Part shown: one piece after another, positions 48,110 to 59,394 of the stretch | How positions within the stretch are numbered: the stretch's first letter is position 1 | How the letters are laid out: every line of letters begins with the position of its first letter | Assembly: GCA_031841125.1 (NCBI GenBank) | Contig: CM063107.1 | Location: 62,941,814 to 63,005,813, forward strand | Direction: 5' to 3' | Source: Acanthococcus lagerstroemiae | Taxonomy: Eukaryota; Arthropoda; Insecta; Hemiptera; Eriococcidae | Length of the DNA stretch: 64,000 nt | Notes under the pieces: generated by a model | Databases searched by the model: none | The model's input: the letters and a program-made list of their open reading frames with translations, nothing else | Told to the model about the DNA's origin: nothing | Made by a program: the position numbers and the translations under genes

Positions 48110-49310
48110 ATTATTTGTGATACATAACTCATTTCAGTTTCCTTTTTCCAGTATTATAAATTCATCGCTCAATTTACCATGTTTACTACCATCAAATCAA
48201 GGAGTAGGCCTAGCAGTGGGGTCACCACTGTCACCCATTCCAGCCGAAATATACATGAACTTTGAAGATGACCTACTAAACAACAGAAAACACAAGAAAA
48301 ACATATGAAGCTATGGACACGATACATAGACTACATAATAATCATCTGGACAGGAACAGGCAGACAACTGGACCAATTTCTCACAGAGACAAACAGCATA
48401 ACAACATAAAGTTCACAATGGAAAAGGGCAATATAACCATAAACTAAAATAGCAGGCACTACACAACTACTACAACAGAGCAATCAACATATTAAAAGAC
48501 AACAACCACAAAACAACAAAAATTAACGAAATCAAACAAATAGCCATTAATAAGAAATACCAACCACCAACATGCAGTAGACAGAATAATTAATAAATTA
48601 ATACAACAAAAAAGTACAGACACAGAACGAACCAGTGGCGTATCCAGGATAAAATTCAGAGGGGGGGGTCCAAACTGAAAAAAAAAATGAACATGGGCGA
48701 TAGGGCAGAGTGGTAAGAAGGAGAAAGAAGCTTATTCGTACATAAAAAAATTGAAGTTGCCAAGGGGGGCGTCCAGACCCCCTGGACAGCCCCTCTTAAA
48801 TACGCCACTGGAACGAACAACCACAAAAACAGACAAATACTCAGGAGCAATACCATTCACAGGGACATACACAAACAAAATACAGAAAATCTTCAACAAA
48901 TACAACATTAAACTTGGAATCAGAAACGGACCATCACTGATCAAACAAATAAGCAATGATAAAACAGAAACACAGGACAGGAACAACAACAGAGTATGCA
49001 GACTGGACTGCGAACACTGTGACATGACTTACATAGGCGAAACAGGCAGAAAATTCACAACTAGAATAAAAGAACATGAAAAATTCCAGAAGCTATGACA
49101 AATCACTCTTTGGAAAACACTGCAACTGCGTGGAACACAATAACCACAAGGAGATAGAAAAATACAAAATCCTGCACATAGAAAACAACAACAGAAAAAG
49201 AAAATTAAAAGAACAACTTGAGATAATAAAGGCAAAAATAAAACAAAATAACCTAATAAAAACAACAACCAACTTCCAAAGCGAGAACCTATTCCAATTA
49301 ATAACATAAC
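48110..49310 (+). pseudogene. Penelope-like element: RT core and GIY-YIG endonuclease
   Basis: Plus-strand blocks include GLAVGSPLSPIPAEIYMNFE, the Penelope RT motif usually GLAMGSPLSP. RYIDYIIIIW follows, where the catalytic Y-x-D-D has become Y-I-D-Y. Further on is CEHCDMTYIGETGRKFTTRI at about 49,010-49,069, a GIY-YIG endonuclease block with its zinc-binding-like cysteines. Many stops and frameshifts and a 178-bp hAT insertion between RT and endonuclease make it a dead copy. Frame pieces are 48,117-48,308, 48,751-49,098 and 49,076-49,309. The upstream RT part is missing. Confidence 0.85.
48633..48810. mobile_element. hAT MITE, 178 bp, perfect duplication
   Basis: The left end is CAGTGGCGTATCCAGGAT and the right end reads CAGTGGCGTATTTAAGAGG on the other strand. 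GAACGAAC at 48625-48632 and 48811-48818 is a perfect 8-bp duplication. It carries a G run inside the left end and a GGGGGG segment near the right. It sits inside the Penelope-like element. Confidence 0.9.
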
Positions 49311-49371
49311 ACTCACTGATTGGGCAGACCATACAACCACAGACAACCAATAAGAACACATCAAACAGGTT

Positions 49372-49593
49372 TTACCATACGGCACTCTTTTCTAATTTTA
49401 CTCTCAACCCAAGCCCTGGAATCCGCCCTTTCGAGCATTACCCCAGAGATGTCGGGGAAGCTGTTAGGGCTGTCTTAGCCCTCTTCTCGTCTTACCGAAA
49501 AATCAGCCCAGGTCGAAATGTAGCCTGTTGCTGCGTGGGTTTGAACCCGGGTCCTCCGGATTCCGAGACCAGCGCGCTATCCACTCGTTCAAT
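49372..49593 (-). mobile_element. tRNA-derived SINE, copy 2, uninterrupted
   Basis: Read on the minus strand it gives GAACGAGTGGATAGCGCG, a GGTTCAAACC B box, ATTTCGACCT, GGGCTAAGACAGCCCTAACA, CCCCGACATCTCTGGGGTAA and GGATTCCAGGGCT, in the same order as the split copy at 15,046 and 17,701. GCTAAGAC occurs once here, which proves the duplication around the hAT in copy 1. A hAT remnant abuts its 5' end. Confidence 0.85.
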
Positions 49594-49882
49594 GGTCAAG
49601 ACATCCTCCCTCCCCGAACAATAGGCTGGCCACACCACTAACAGTATCAGCTTACAAATCATCAGATTCAGCTATTAGGCAACGTCGGGAACGCGAGGTC
49701 ACTTCACTGGGTGTTCCTATTGTCCAGTTTCGCATTACTACAATGAGGGGGTCTGGCTCCTTTGCGACTTCGTTAAATAGTGGTTTTTCTAATTCTAGCG
49801 CCCCATCTAATATTTCTCCCTCCTCTGGTCAAGACCCCCCCCCCTCCGAACACTAGGCTGGCTACACCACTAACAGTATCAG
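49594..49882. mobile_element. Two remnants of the 13,712-type hAT element
   Basis: GGTCAAGACATCCTCCCTCC to GGCTGGCCACACCACTA (49,594-49,641) and TTGCGACTTCGTTAAATAGT to GGCTGGCTACACCACTA (within 49,736-49,882) both match the element at 13,712. Each is followed by ACAGTATCAG. The first remnant is cut by the SINE. No matching duplication was confirmed. Confidence 0.5.
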
Positions 49883-50079
49883 TTTCAGATTCTGGTATAA
49901 CAGAATGACAGCAATTTTCTGCAAGTTTTGGCTTTCAGGATCAGTCTTCTAGTTAGAAAACGGGGTCCCGTTCCCGGCATTAATGCTCATTATCGATGAG
50001 GGATCAGTCAAGGTCGGTTTATTGGAGGTGTTTTGCAGACATGGGTCTCGGTCTTCGCTATTCTACACGAAAATCCCGG

Positions 50080-50650
50080 TAGAACCCAGCCTTTTATCCC
50101 GTTCCGGATCTCAATCGCCCAACCCTACTTTTGGCTCGTTTTGGTACCTACACTCTGATATATACGGCAACTTTTGGTACACTAAGATTTTAACCAAAAA
50201 TAATGCCCGTTACCAGTTTTGCCAGATTTGATACATCTGTACCAGATCTGATACATTTCAACTTTTCTGGTATAGAATGTCTGATAATTTCAGCAAATTT
50301 GGTATATTTTGGTAACTTTTGCACATTTTTAGCGTTCTTGGTAGGATTTGGTACACTTTCTGGCACGTTTTGTCACTTTTGGTTCATATTGATACAATTT
50401 TAAAGTTTGTAACCTGAAAGATTTCTGCTACATTCTGGTACAATTTCGAAGATCACAGATTTTATTTGTTACATTTCATTTAGAAACTGGTTCAATTTTG
50501 AAACATTTGTTGCTGATACATTTTTCAATTTCGTATTTGGCAACACTGTCAGCTAATACAATTTCAATCACACATTCCTTTTGGTACACTGCACTTTGAA
50601 TCTGGCGCAATTTTGGAAAATTTCTTTTTGGTGCATTTTTCAAATTCTCA
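50080..50650. repeat. Degenerate tandem repeat, TTTTGGTACA-like units
   Basis: Roughly every 20-40 bases a TTTTGGTACA, GATTTGATACA or TTTCTGGTA-like word appears (for example near 50,138, 50,176, 50,226, 50,310, 50,348 and 50,439). The region is T-rich and not coding. Confidence 0.5.
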
Positions 50651-50659
50651 TCTACCAAA

Positions 50660-51950
50660 TGCAGGGTACATTCAACTAGCATGCCGACAAAAAGTGACAA
50701 GAACAGAGAAAGGAGCCACACGAAATAACGTGAAGGAGTCTAGCAAGACCTACACTATTACTCCATTCTTTTCTGCTTCCGAGACGAAGCGCATTTGAAA
50801 TAATGAACTCCATTTCCTACCCCGTGGGTGCATCTCCCACCGGCAACGGCCCTAGAAAGTGCGGCAGATTAATTTGACTTCACATACAATATCTATTTTG
50901 TAATCGCGTCCGAAGTTGTAAATTCTCGAACGGCGCTCATAAATCATGATTCGTTATTCCGGCTGCAATTACCCCGTAATAACCGCTTTAGGTTTTTCGA
51001 ATGCCGATAATACTCAGGTACGCTAATAATTAACCGCGCATAATAAACAATCATTACTGTACTTACGCTGGCCGATGATGCAAACCGCCGAATTCAGAAA
51101 ACATAGTTTCCTTTCTCCCTTTTTCTCTGGCTGCACTATACAACAAAACAAAACACAGCGTAGACGGGTTTTTCGTAAACCATCAATTTTACAACAAACC
51201 CGGCAACACGAGGCGAAAACCGCAAATTAATAAACAAAATGAAACACAGTTTCGAAAATACGAGAACCTTTTAACGTGTAAAATTGTGAACTAGTATTCG
51301 AATAACATGGAACCAGCTCGTAAAAGCCAACGGATTGTCGGATTCCGAACAAGAACAAGCAGATCGTATTGTGTTTGTGCACCGTACACGATACACGTTA
51401 CTTCCAGCACAGGTGTCGCCCCTGGTGGAGTCTACGGGGAACGAGAAATGATCCCGCGTGTTGAGCTTGTGTTGGTATGTATTACGCGTGTATTCACGGG
51501 GCTTCGATGCATTTGTATTGGAATGATTCATGAGCTGACAGCGCGCTCTGTAGCTCTTTCCTCTTTGGTCTGGTTCGAGTACAATCTACAATGTACACCT
51601 TCGTACACCTTTCGTTGATGCACATACGGTTACGGTATAGACGTTATTTATACCGCCGTATCAACAGGTATTCGAGAACCGTCCCACCTGCATTCTTTCC
51701 GCACCTTCGAGACGACTTTCACTGGTGGGGCGGCGGAGGAGGGAAAATCGTAAATAAGACCGAATCGGAGAAGAAAGCTCGCGGCGGAAGATCGCGGCTG
51801 TACCGAATTCACTTCTCAAAGCTGTGAGCTGTGTTACTTTTTTAAATCGTCTCTGGCACGCTCTACTGATCGGAGATCGTTTCACTGAAATTTTCGATCA
51901 CTGGGCACACCGGGATGGAGAAAATGTAAATTTTTTCTCTTTGGACGTCT
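50660..51950. other. Unique CpG-containing DNA, no gene assigned
   Basis: The segment at 50,880-51,260 (for example CGAACGGCGCTCATAAATC) and the GC-richer 51,300-51,830 are not repeated elsewhere. A 103-codon frame at 51,307-51,618 has an opposite-strand partner of similar length and no known motif. This could be a regulatory region or a non-coding exon. I cannot decide. Confidence 0.35.
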
Positions 51951-51959
51951 TTATTATAG

Positions 51960-54012
51960 ACACGGGGGGGGGGGTGTAACGCTATCTTCACCCAGTTTCA
52001 TGAGCACCTACGAACGAGAATGAATGAATGAATCAATTATGAACGAACAACCAGAATTGCTCCTTGACGTTTCCCACGCGTCGGTATTTCATGCCACTTT
52101 TGGAAGAAAAAACCAGCCATCAGAATTCCTAGAGTAAACCCTCAGTTCATTTTTTTCACGCGCGTCTTCGATTTTCGCGCACAAATTAGGCGTTTCTCCT
52201 GTTTGTTTCAAACCCGTCGGATTTTTCACGCGCGGGTCTTCGTTTCAGTGGTGTCGGATGAAATTCATCGAAAATAATCAGAAATTTTCCCTTAATATTT
52301 TCGATCAAATTCCTCGGAAATCAAAGGATGAATCAATCTCTCGAAGAGTACTGATGAAATTTTTTGGAAATTGTCGCAGATTTTCCCCAAACATTTCCCA
52401 AGAAGATCATCAAAAATTATCGGAAAATTTCCTCGAAGATTTTCGACGAAATTCTTTGGAAAACATTGGTATTTTTTCTGAACATTTCCGATGAAATTCT
52501 CCATAAATCATCAGGGATTGTTCTAAAGATTTCTATCCGACAAAATTCTCTTAAAATCATCGGGGATTTTTTTCAATTATGTCCGATGAAATTCTTCGAA
52601 AATGATCGGAAATTTTTCCTTCATATCTTCGATAAAAGTCCTCGAAAATTACCTGCGGAAATTAAAGGATGAATCTCTCGAAGATTTCTGATGACGAAAT
52701 TCTTTATGTAAATCATCGCAGATTTTTCCCAACCATTTCCCAAGAAAATCATCAAAATTATCGGAAAATTTTCAAAAAACTTCTTTAGAAAATATTTTCT
52801 GAAAATTTCCGGTGAAATTCTTCAGAATTCATCAGAGATTGTTCTCAAAGATTTCTTTCAGACAAAATTCTCTTGGAATCATCGAGGATTTTACTCAATT
52901 ATGTCCGATGAAATTCTTTGAAAATGATCGAAAATTTTTCCTCAATATTTTCGATAAAAGTTCTCGAAAATTATCTTCGCTTCGGAAATCAAAGGATGAA
53001 TCTCTCGAAGATTTCTGATGAAATTCTTTGGAAATTATCGCAGATTTTTCCCAAACTTTTCCCAAGAAAATCATCAAAAATTATCGGAAAAATTTCGAAG
53101 AACATCTTTGGAAAACATTTGGAGTTTTTTCTGAAAATTTCCGATGAAATTCTCCAGAAATCATCAGAGATTATTCTACAAATTTCTTTCCGACAAAATT
53201 CTCTTGGAATCATCGGGGATTCTACTCAATTTTGTCCGATGGAATTCTTCGAAAAAGATCGGAAATTTTTCCTTAATTTTTTCGATAAAAATCCTCAGAA
53301 ATTATCTTCGGAAATCAAAGGATGAATCTCTCGAAGATTCCTGATAAAATTCTTTGAAAAACATGGCAGATTTTTCATAATCATTTCCCAAGAAAATCAT
53401 CAAAATTATCGGAAAATTTTCTCGAAGATTTTCGACGAGATTCTTCGGAAAACATTGGGAGTTTTTTCTGAAAATTTCCGATGAAATTCTCCAGAAATCA
53501 TCAGAGATTGTTCTCAAAGATTTCATTCCAACAAAATTCTCTTGAAATCATCTGGGATTTTTCTCAGTTATGCCCGATGAAATCCTTCGAAAATGATCGG
53601 AAATTTTTCCTTAATATTTTCGATAAAATTCCTCGGTAATTATCTTCGGAAATCAAATTGGAATCTTCTCAAAGATTTCTGATGAAATCTTTTGGAAATC
53701 ATCGTTAATTTTCCCCGAAGATTTTCAATGAAATAAATAATTGTACATCTTTATTCTCGGATGACAAAACAATTTTCAAGGTTCTGATGAAAAACAACGA
53801 ATTCCGAAAATATTTCATACTTCGCCGTTTTTTCGACCAAGATCTGGAAAAATATTCCAAGTCCGAAAATATTATTAGACTTACTCGCATTTTCGAGCAA
53901 AACCTAATTCTGAGGATGAGTCCAAAATGCGCGCATTTCATTCAATACCTGGTTCGTTCGTTCGCATGTCGTTCACTGCTCATCAGACTGGGTGAAGATA
54001 GCATTACCCGAC
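51960..54012. repeat. Inverted arms bracketing the satellite array
   Basis: GTAACGCTATCTTCACCCAG at about 51,976 reappears in inverted form near 53,988-54,007 (reverse complement GTAATGCTATCTTCACCCAG), and flanking pieces also agree: GACACGGGG outside, ATGAGCA and CGAACGA inside. The arms are about 60-70 bases and imperfect. The unit looks like an element with terminal inverted repeats and a tandem-repeat core. Confidence 0.5.
52250..53720. repeat. Satellite array: about 330-bp monomers of about 46-bp subunits
   Basis: The landmark TCAAAGGATGAAT (or a close variant) falls at 52,321, 52,662, 52,989, 53,315 and 53,653, giving periods of 341, 327, 326 and 338 bases. Within each monomer seven or so related subunits of about 37-50 bases start GATGAAATTCTT(T/C)GGAAA, GACGAAATTC, GACAAAATTCTCTTGGAATC or GATAAAATTCCTCGG, followed by a TTTTC-rich half. 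This is a higher-order repeat. Several open frames on both strands run through it and repeat the same residues (for example ENDRKFFLNIFDK). They reflect the monomer, not a gene. Confidence 0.85.
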
Positions 54013-54020
54013 ACGGGGCA

Positions 54021-54489
54021 CTGATGGTAAATTATCGTGTCATGAAACTTCCCCCACTAATAATGAGAATTTTTGTTGGGACCGGGACTCGGCTTCTCTG
54101 ACTAGAAGCAGACTGATCGTAAAAGCCAAAAATTGCAGAAAATTGCTGTCATTCTGTTACTAGGCAATGTTGGGAACGCTCACGGGGTAGAAGTCACTGT
54201 ACATTTGCTTATGGGAGGGTAATGAAAAAAATTTGAATGTATATGAAACTTGGAAGTTTACCCCAAATTGAAGAAGATTTTAATCTCAACAAATCTTATT
54301 CTTATGATTTTAGCATTATTTCACATGCTTTTACCAGAGGCGTATTAAGGAAAGAAGCCGCTCTATAGGAAATATAAAATCTGCCCCCTCATTTGATGAG
54401 AAATACATTGTGGGAGCACATGGAGTCATAAGTGCCGTTTTTTTTTTCTTTTTGCATTAACTTCTAGTATAATTACAATGTACATGTGT
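54021..54489. other. Unassigned DNA with one possible hAT end
   Basis: Bases 54,099-54,160 repeat, in inverted orientation, 49,893-49,960 (AGAATGACAGCAATTTTCTG), and the following AGGCAATGTTGGGAACGC matches AGGCAACGTCGGGAACGC near 49,677. CAGAGGCGTATTAAGG near 54,338 resembles a hAT end without a partner. Confidence 0.4.
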
Positions 54490-57400
54490 ATATTACATTC
54501 GATCAATGCACCCATTGACGGGCGTAGGCCTCCCCCACCTTTCTTCAACGATCCCCTCTTCCCCACGCAATCCCTGCATATTGACGTATTTCCCCTTCCC
54601 ATCTGGTTTTCGGTCTGCCCTTTCTTCTTTTATTTTCTTTTGGTTCCCAGTCCATAATTGTTCTTTCCCACCGTTCGTCCCCTCGTCTGGCTATATGTCC
54701 CGCATAATCGAATTTTAGTCCTTAAACAATATATCTGCAGTCCTTAGTTCCTGTGTTTTTTCTAATCGTAGTGTTTTTAATTTTATCAGTTGTTACTCCT
54801 GACAGTGACCTTTCCATGGCTATCTGCGTCCTGGCTAGGCTGTTTGTTTGTGCCTCCGTTAGTTAGTACCAGTATACAGTACAACTTTCGAAAATTTTAT
54901 TCTTTGTTTTCATGGGCGTTTCCCCCTTAAATACGTCCCTAAGAGACCAAAAATTCTTTCATGCATTTGTTCTTCTCCTGGTTAGTTCCTTATTGTCCAT
55001 GTTGTTATCAAATGATATCAGTTGCCCTAAATATACCGTACTATCTTCGGTACTTATTTTATTTCTGCCGATTGTAATAGTGGGCTTAATTGCCTGGTTA
55101 GATAAAAGCACCGTTTTGTTTGCATTTATGCTAAGGCCTACTTTTTGGCATTCATTTTCTAGCTTTTTTGCCATTCTCTGCAGTTCGTCACCATCCTGGG
55201 AAATTAGGGCCACATCATCAGCAAATCTTAGATTATTAAGAAACCTCCCGTTTATTTTAATACCCGTTTCCTCCCATTCTAATTTTTGAAATATTTCCTC
55301 CAGTAAACAGTTGAAAAGATTGGGAGATAATGGGTTTCCTTGTTTTCCACCCCAGTTTATACTGAAAATTGGTCCTGTTTTGTCTAAACGTATCCTCCCC
55401 TCTGAGTTTTTGTACATTTCTTATAAAATTCTTACAATTTTCTCTGGAATTCCCTGTCTAAGTAATGCGTCCCATAATGCATTTAGATAGATCGAGTCAA
55501 AGGCTTTTTGAAAGTCAATGAACAGCAAATTGAGTGGTAAGTTATATTCCTTAGTTTCCTCGATTAGTTGGTTTATAATAAATAACACTATTGAACAACT
55601 ATTTGGCACAATGCATTTCGACAGGTGATTCTGAGGTACTTTTCAACGCTGAACACGATACTGCGACCCATTTTTCTCTATCACGTCACAATTCGGAGTT
55701 CTGAACGACTGAAATTCGTTTCCATTTTGTTTTTGCATTGGAATAAGCGGTACCACTGACTGATATTATCAGTGTTATCAGACCACAATAACAGAAAACA
55801 AACAGACGGAATACACACCACTACACACGACCGCAACACACAACAACACGAATCAGTATGACCACATTCAGTTCCTAAACCTCTTTTTGAACACATTTAG
55901 TCGAATTTTTTATAGTTTTTGATCAGGAAAACTAGACGTGATAGAGAAATATGGCCGACGGCACTGTATTCAGCGTTGAAAAGTACTCAAGAATCACCTC
56001 CTTAAATGCGTTGTGCAAACAAAAAATTTCATTTTGTTCAGTAGTGTAATTGATCCACTGTTGAGTGACCCTTCCTAAAACCTGCCAGCTCTGGGCTTTG
56101 GTTAAAGTCTAGCTGATTGTAGATACGATTTTTAATAAGTTTAGCGAAAATTTTTCCCAAGTTGGAGGCAAGGCAAATCGGTCTGTAGTTGTTGATATCG
56201 GTTTTGTCCCCTTTTTTGAATAATAAAATAATTTCTGACTTCCTCCATTGCGTTGGTATGTTTTCTTTTATTAAGGTTAAGTTAAAAATTTTTGTTAGGG
56301 TGTAAATTCCTCTGTAAACAGTTTGAGGTCGCTATTGCTAATGTTATCAGGTCCCGACGACTTATTTGATTTCAGCTTTCCCACGATAGCTCGAACTTTT
56401 TGTCCGACTCGGTTCATACTAGGAGGCTCGTTTGAGTCCTTCTTGCATAACTTTTTATAAAACTGTAGCTATACCTTCACAATCTTGACGTGTTTAAATT
56501 TTCCTTCCCTGTTCTTAACTTTTGAGACTAGGCTTTGTTCTTTGAATATTTCTCTTCTGGCTTTCTTAATCGCACCAGAGCTTCTAATAATTTCAAGCAT
56601 CCTGTCGTTATCAAATTTTTGTATATCATTCTTTATTTGTTTTTTGACCAACTTTCTTAGCTCAACCAATTCTATTTTTTCTCTGAGTGTTTTGTTTTTT
56701 ATTTTTGCCAACGCATTCCTTTTTTCAAAATTTTAAAGTTTTTTCAGACATTTTGTTTACTCTGTTTTTGTTTGGTTGTCTTTTGTGGCGAATTCAGTAT
56801 GAATTGTTTTCAGGATTTTTTCGATTTTGTCGTACATTATTTGGACGTCCTCCTGTTTTTCCATATCGAATTGCTGCCCCATGATTGCATACCGGAATTA
56901 TTGCTTCACCACGGACTCCTGCTTTTTTAAAATTGTAAATCCTGAACCTTTTGGGTATTTTTAATTTCATGTGGAGAGCTTTGTGGTCTGAGGGAAAGCC
57001 AAAAGAGTCTACCCGAGCAACGTCTGCTACCATTCTTATGTCATCTATTGTGAAAAAGTCGATTTCGTTTCTGGTTCTCCCGTCTGGTGATAGCCAGGTC
57101 CACTTTTTACTTTTGCGTTTTTTGAAGAATGAGTTCGCAATTTTCAGGTAGTTTGTTTTCTGTAAAGTTTAGCATGGCTTCGCCATTGCGGTTGGTAGTA
57201 TCCTCAGAAAAAAATTTTCCGATACCATTGTAACTTTTCACGTTTTCTTCCCTTCCTATTTTAGCATTGAAATCGCCCAGGATTATATTAAAATATTCCC
57301 TTTTTTCGTCTAACGTTTTTTGTAAAGTTTCATAGAATTCTTCTATTTCCTTTTCCTTGGACTGAAGTGTCGGTGTATACACTTGGATAAGTAGTATTTT

Positions 57401-57730
57401 CGTTTCGCTGTCTAGCGATAGCTTAAGTAGACTGATCCTCTCCGAGATACCTTTTAATTCGCTAATTTTTCCAGTCCATTTTCTGTGCACATAAAAACCC
57501 GTGCCTCTAAAACCTTTGGTTTGCCCGGAGTAAAATAGATGGTTCCGATTGCCTTTTTTTTAAAGTATTTCCCCGTTTTTTCTGATTTCCGCTAGCCCAA
57601 AAGTATCGAATTTAGATTTTTCTGCCAGTACTTCAAATTCCATAAGCCGCTCAGTGCTCGCTAGCCCCTGAGTGTTGAGAGTGAAAATATTTAAGTAGAT
57701 ACGTCGTTCTTACCTCTTAGTTTTTGTTTT
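54490..57730 (-). pseudogene. APE-type LINE, nearly full span but broken
   Basis: Read on the minus strand from about 57,730, the order is: endonuclease start (LNTQGLASTERL-like block), endonuclease body 57,490-57,107 (ILGDFNAKIGREENV), endonuclease end with SDHKALHM near 57,033-56,794, a coiled linker 56,711-56,469, RT blocks NNYRPICLASNLGKIFA and ELAGFRKGHSTVDQ, then after a MITE insertion LLFIDFQKAFDSIYLNAL (55,609-55,421), GNPLSPNLFNCLLEE and LRFADDVALISQDGDELQ with intact FADD (55,417-54,959). The C-terminus is VGEAYARQWVH near 54,500. It has multiple frameshifts and stops. It is related to the fragment at 10,556. Confidence 0.9.
55600..56020. mobile_element. MITE inserted in the LINE reverse transcriptase
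   Basis: The left arm TTTGGCACAATGCATTTCGA with CAGGTGATTCTGAGGTACTT and the right arm, read on the other strand as TTTGCACAACGCATTTAAGG then AGGTGATTCTTGAGTACTT, pair over more than 90 bases out to TTTCTCTATCACGT. It separates FRKGHSTVDQ from the IINQLIEETKEYN block of the RT. The target duplication is not certain, and the superfamily is unknown. Confidence 0.75.
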
Positions 57731-57987
57731 TTGATGGTGAGCGGTGAGGAAGGTACGTGCCCGGCGGAGTTAAGGTGGGGGGGGGACGCAGCGATTTAGT
57801 CCCATGGTTGCTGCCGTCCGGTTTGGGATAGTCATAAGTGCGCCCAATTTATAATGGCCAGGTGACTATATGAACTAGGCTGGTAAAGTGCTAATACCCT
57901 TTAGACCACATTTTATTTTTTATTTTGACACTGAGTAGGTCTATGTAGCTTACTATCTTATATTTCTACTTTTCTTTCTGTCATGTC
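57731..57987. other. Gap between two LINE copies
   Basis: A G run near 57,778 and TGGTTGCTGCCGTCCGG are probably the 5' leader of the LINE at 54,490-57,730. No frame or repeat is otherwise recognised. Confidence 0.35.
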
Positions 57988-58600
57988 TGTGAGCCACTAC
58001 CTACTCCGCCCACCGTTGGACATATGTCTCTGTCACTCTGTTCCAAGCCTTCTTGTTTGTTGCTGCCTGCTTATTCCAGTAGGGCCCTAGCAGTTTTTAG
58101 ATTTCATCTATCCAGCGCGTGGCCGGTCGGCCTTTGCCTCTGCTATGGTTCAGCGGGGTCAAATATTTTGAGTTTGTTTTTCATTTTGCTGTTTAAGATT
58201 CTTTTGTTTTGCCAAAATGCTTTCCATGCATCAGCGATTCTGTCGCTTATAATCCCTTCCATATTGGAGTTAAATTTTGACGTTTTGCCTAAATATTTAT
58301 AATCATCCACCCTGCCTATCTTTGCCCCATCTATGACAAGAATTCATTGATTCCCTCCCTGTTCGACATCAATTTTGATTTTGACATGTTCATGGATAGT
58401 CCGAAAGTCTCACTGTGTTGTTTTAGGTCTTTCACCATTTCTAGCATTTACTCGAAACTCTTTGTTACGGGCACTATATCGTATGTAAATCTTAGATTTG
58501 TCTTGTGTTTGCCTAGGATGTTTAGTCTCCTTCCCTGTCTATCCAAATTTCTGAAGATCTGTTCCAGGGCGCGCCAATTGTTGATCACTTGTTTTCTCGA
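57988..58600 (-). pseudogene. LINE reverse transcriptase C-terminal fragment
   Basis: The minus-strand translation gives RRLNILGKHKTNLRFTYDIV (F-A-D-D-I-V changed to F-T-Y-D-I-V), FEEMLEMVKDL-like and GLSMNMSKSKLMSN blocks, then RWIDEIKKLLGPYW-like and AWNRVTETYVQRWAE at the end. These are the post-catalytic and terminal blocks of an APE-type LINE. There are several stops and frame breaks. It is a different copy, and probably a different subfamily, from its neighbour. Confidence 0.8.
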
Positions 58601-58889
58601 AAAAGACGAATATTCATTATAAAACCCGCCATTCTACAACTCTGGAATGATCCTTAGAACTCATCGGAATCACGGAATATACAATAGTTGCGGCATACGA
58701 GCGGATTTAAGGTAGGAGATTTTCAGTTCATTCACAGGACCTGCGCTCAGAAATTTGGAAGTTGATAAATAAAATATTATGTGAAATATGTTCCTAAACA
58801 TCAACTTTCAACATCCATAGATTAACGTAAGTAGTCACCATTTTGATTTTCCGGCTTTACTAGTTTTCAAACATGACTGTGTATAATTT

Positions 58890-59161
58890 GGTACAATGTG
58901 TGACATGCCAGGAAGAAAGGGACCTGTGTCAAAAATGTAAATTTTGCAGGAGAGCGGATAAACAAAATTGATAACGTTTTCACCTTCCGAGACACTCAAC
59001 ATTAAAGACTTAGGTACAGCAGGTTGGGAAAATTGTTTAGAATTTTTTCGACAACACCACGCGAAAGAGTGGCCAAAGATTAGTCAAAAATAGTAGTGAT
59101 CACAAAAATGTTTTTTTTTCCTGTTCGCAAGTCCCTTTCCTCCTGGCATGTCACATGTACC
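58890..59161. mobile_element. MITE, 272 bp, GGTACA...GACATGCCAGGA ends
   Basis: GGTACAATGTGTGACATGCC with AGGAAGAAAGGGACCTG on the left pairs with GGTACATGTGACATGCCAGG then AGGAAAGGGACTTG on the other strand at the right. The arms run about 38 bases. The interior is non-coding and no clear target duplication is present. Confidence 0.65.
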
Positions 59162-59394
59162 GATCACGCCGCGAACTGACGACTTTTATCCACCGACCAT
59201 AACGTCAACATAAATTATCAAATCACTATTCTGATAACATCACAAATGAAAGCCACGGACTTCTACTACAAGACTGATAAAAAATGGAACCCTGACGCTC
59301 TCTAACGGCTTCGTAATAACCTAATAACACTTTGATGTTGGAGGGAAAATGACCAATGATTGACACGTGACCAATGACTAGCATTTTACCGTAG

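Noticed and set aside
51307..51618. 103-codon frame as a host exon
   Set aside because: An open frame of 86 codons overlaps on the other strand, no domain is visible, and codon use could not be told from background.
52258..53526. Chain of open frames in the satellite array with repeated ENDRKFFLNIFDK-like residues
   Set aside because: The frames exist on both strands, follow the repeat period and change frame between monomers. They are read-through of a tandem repeat.
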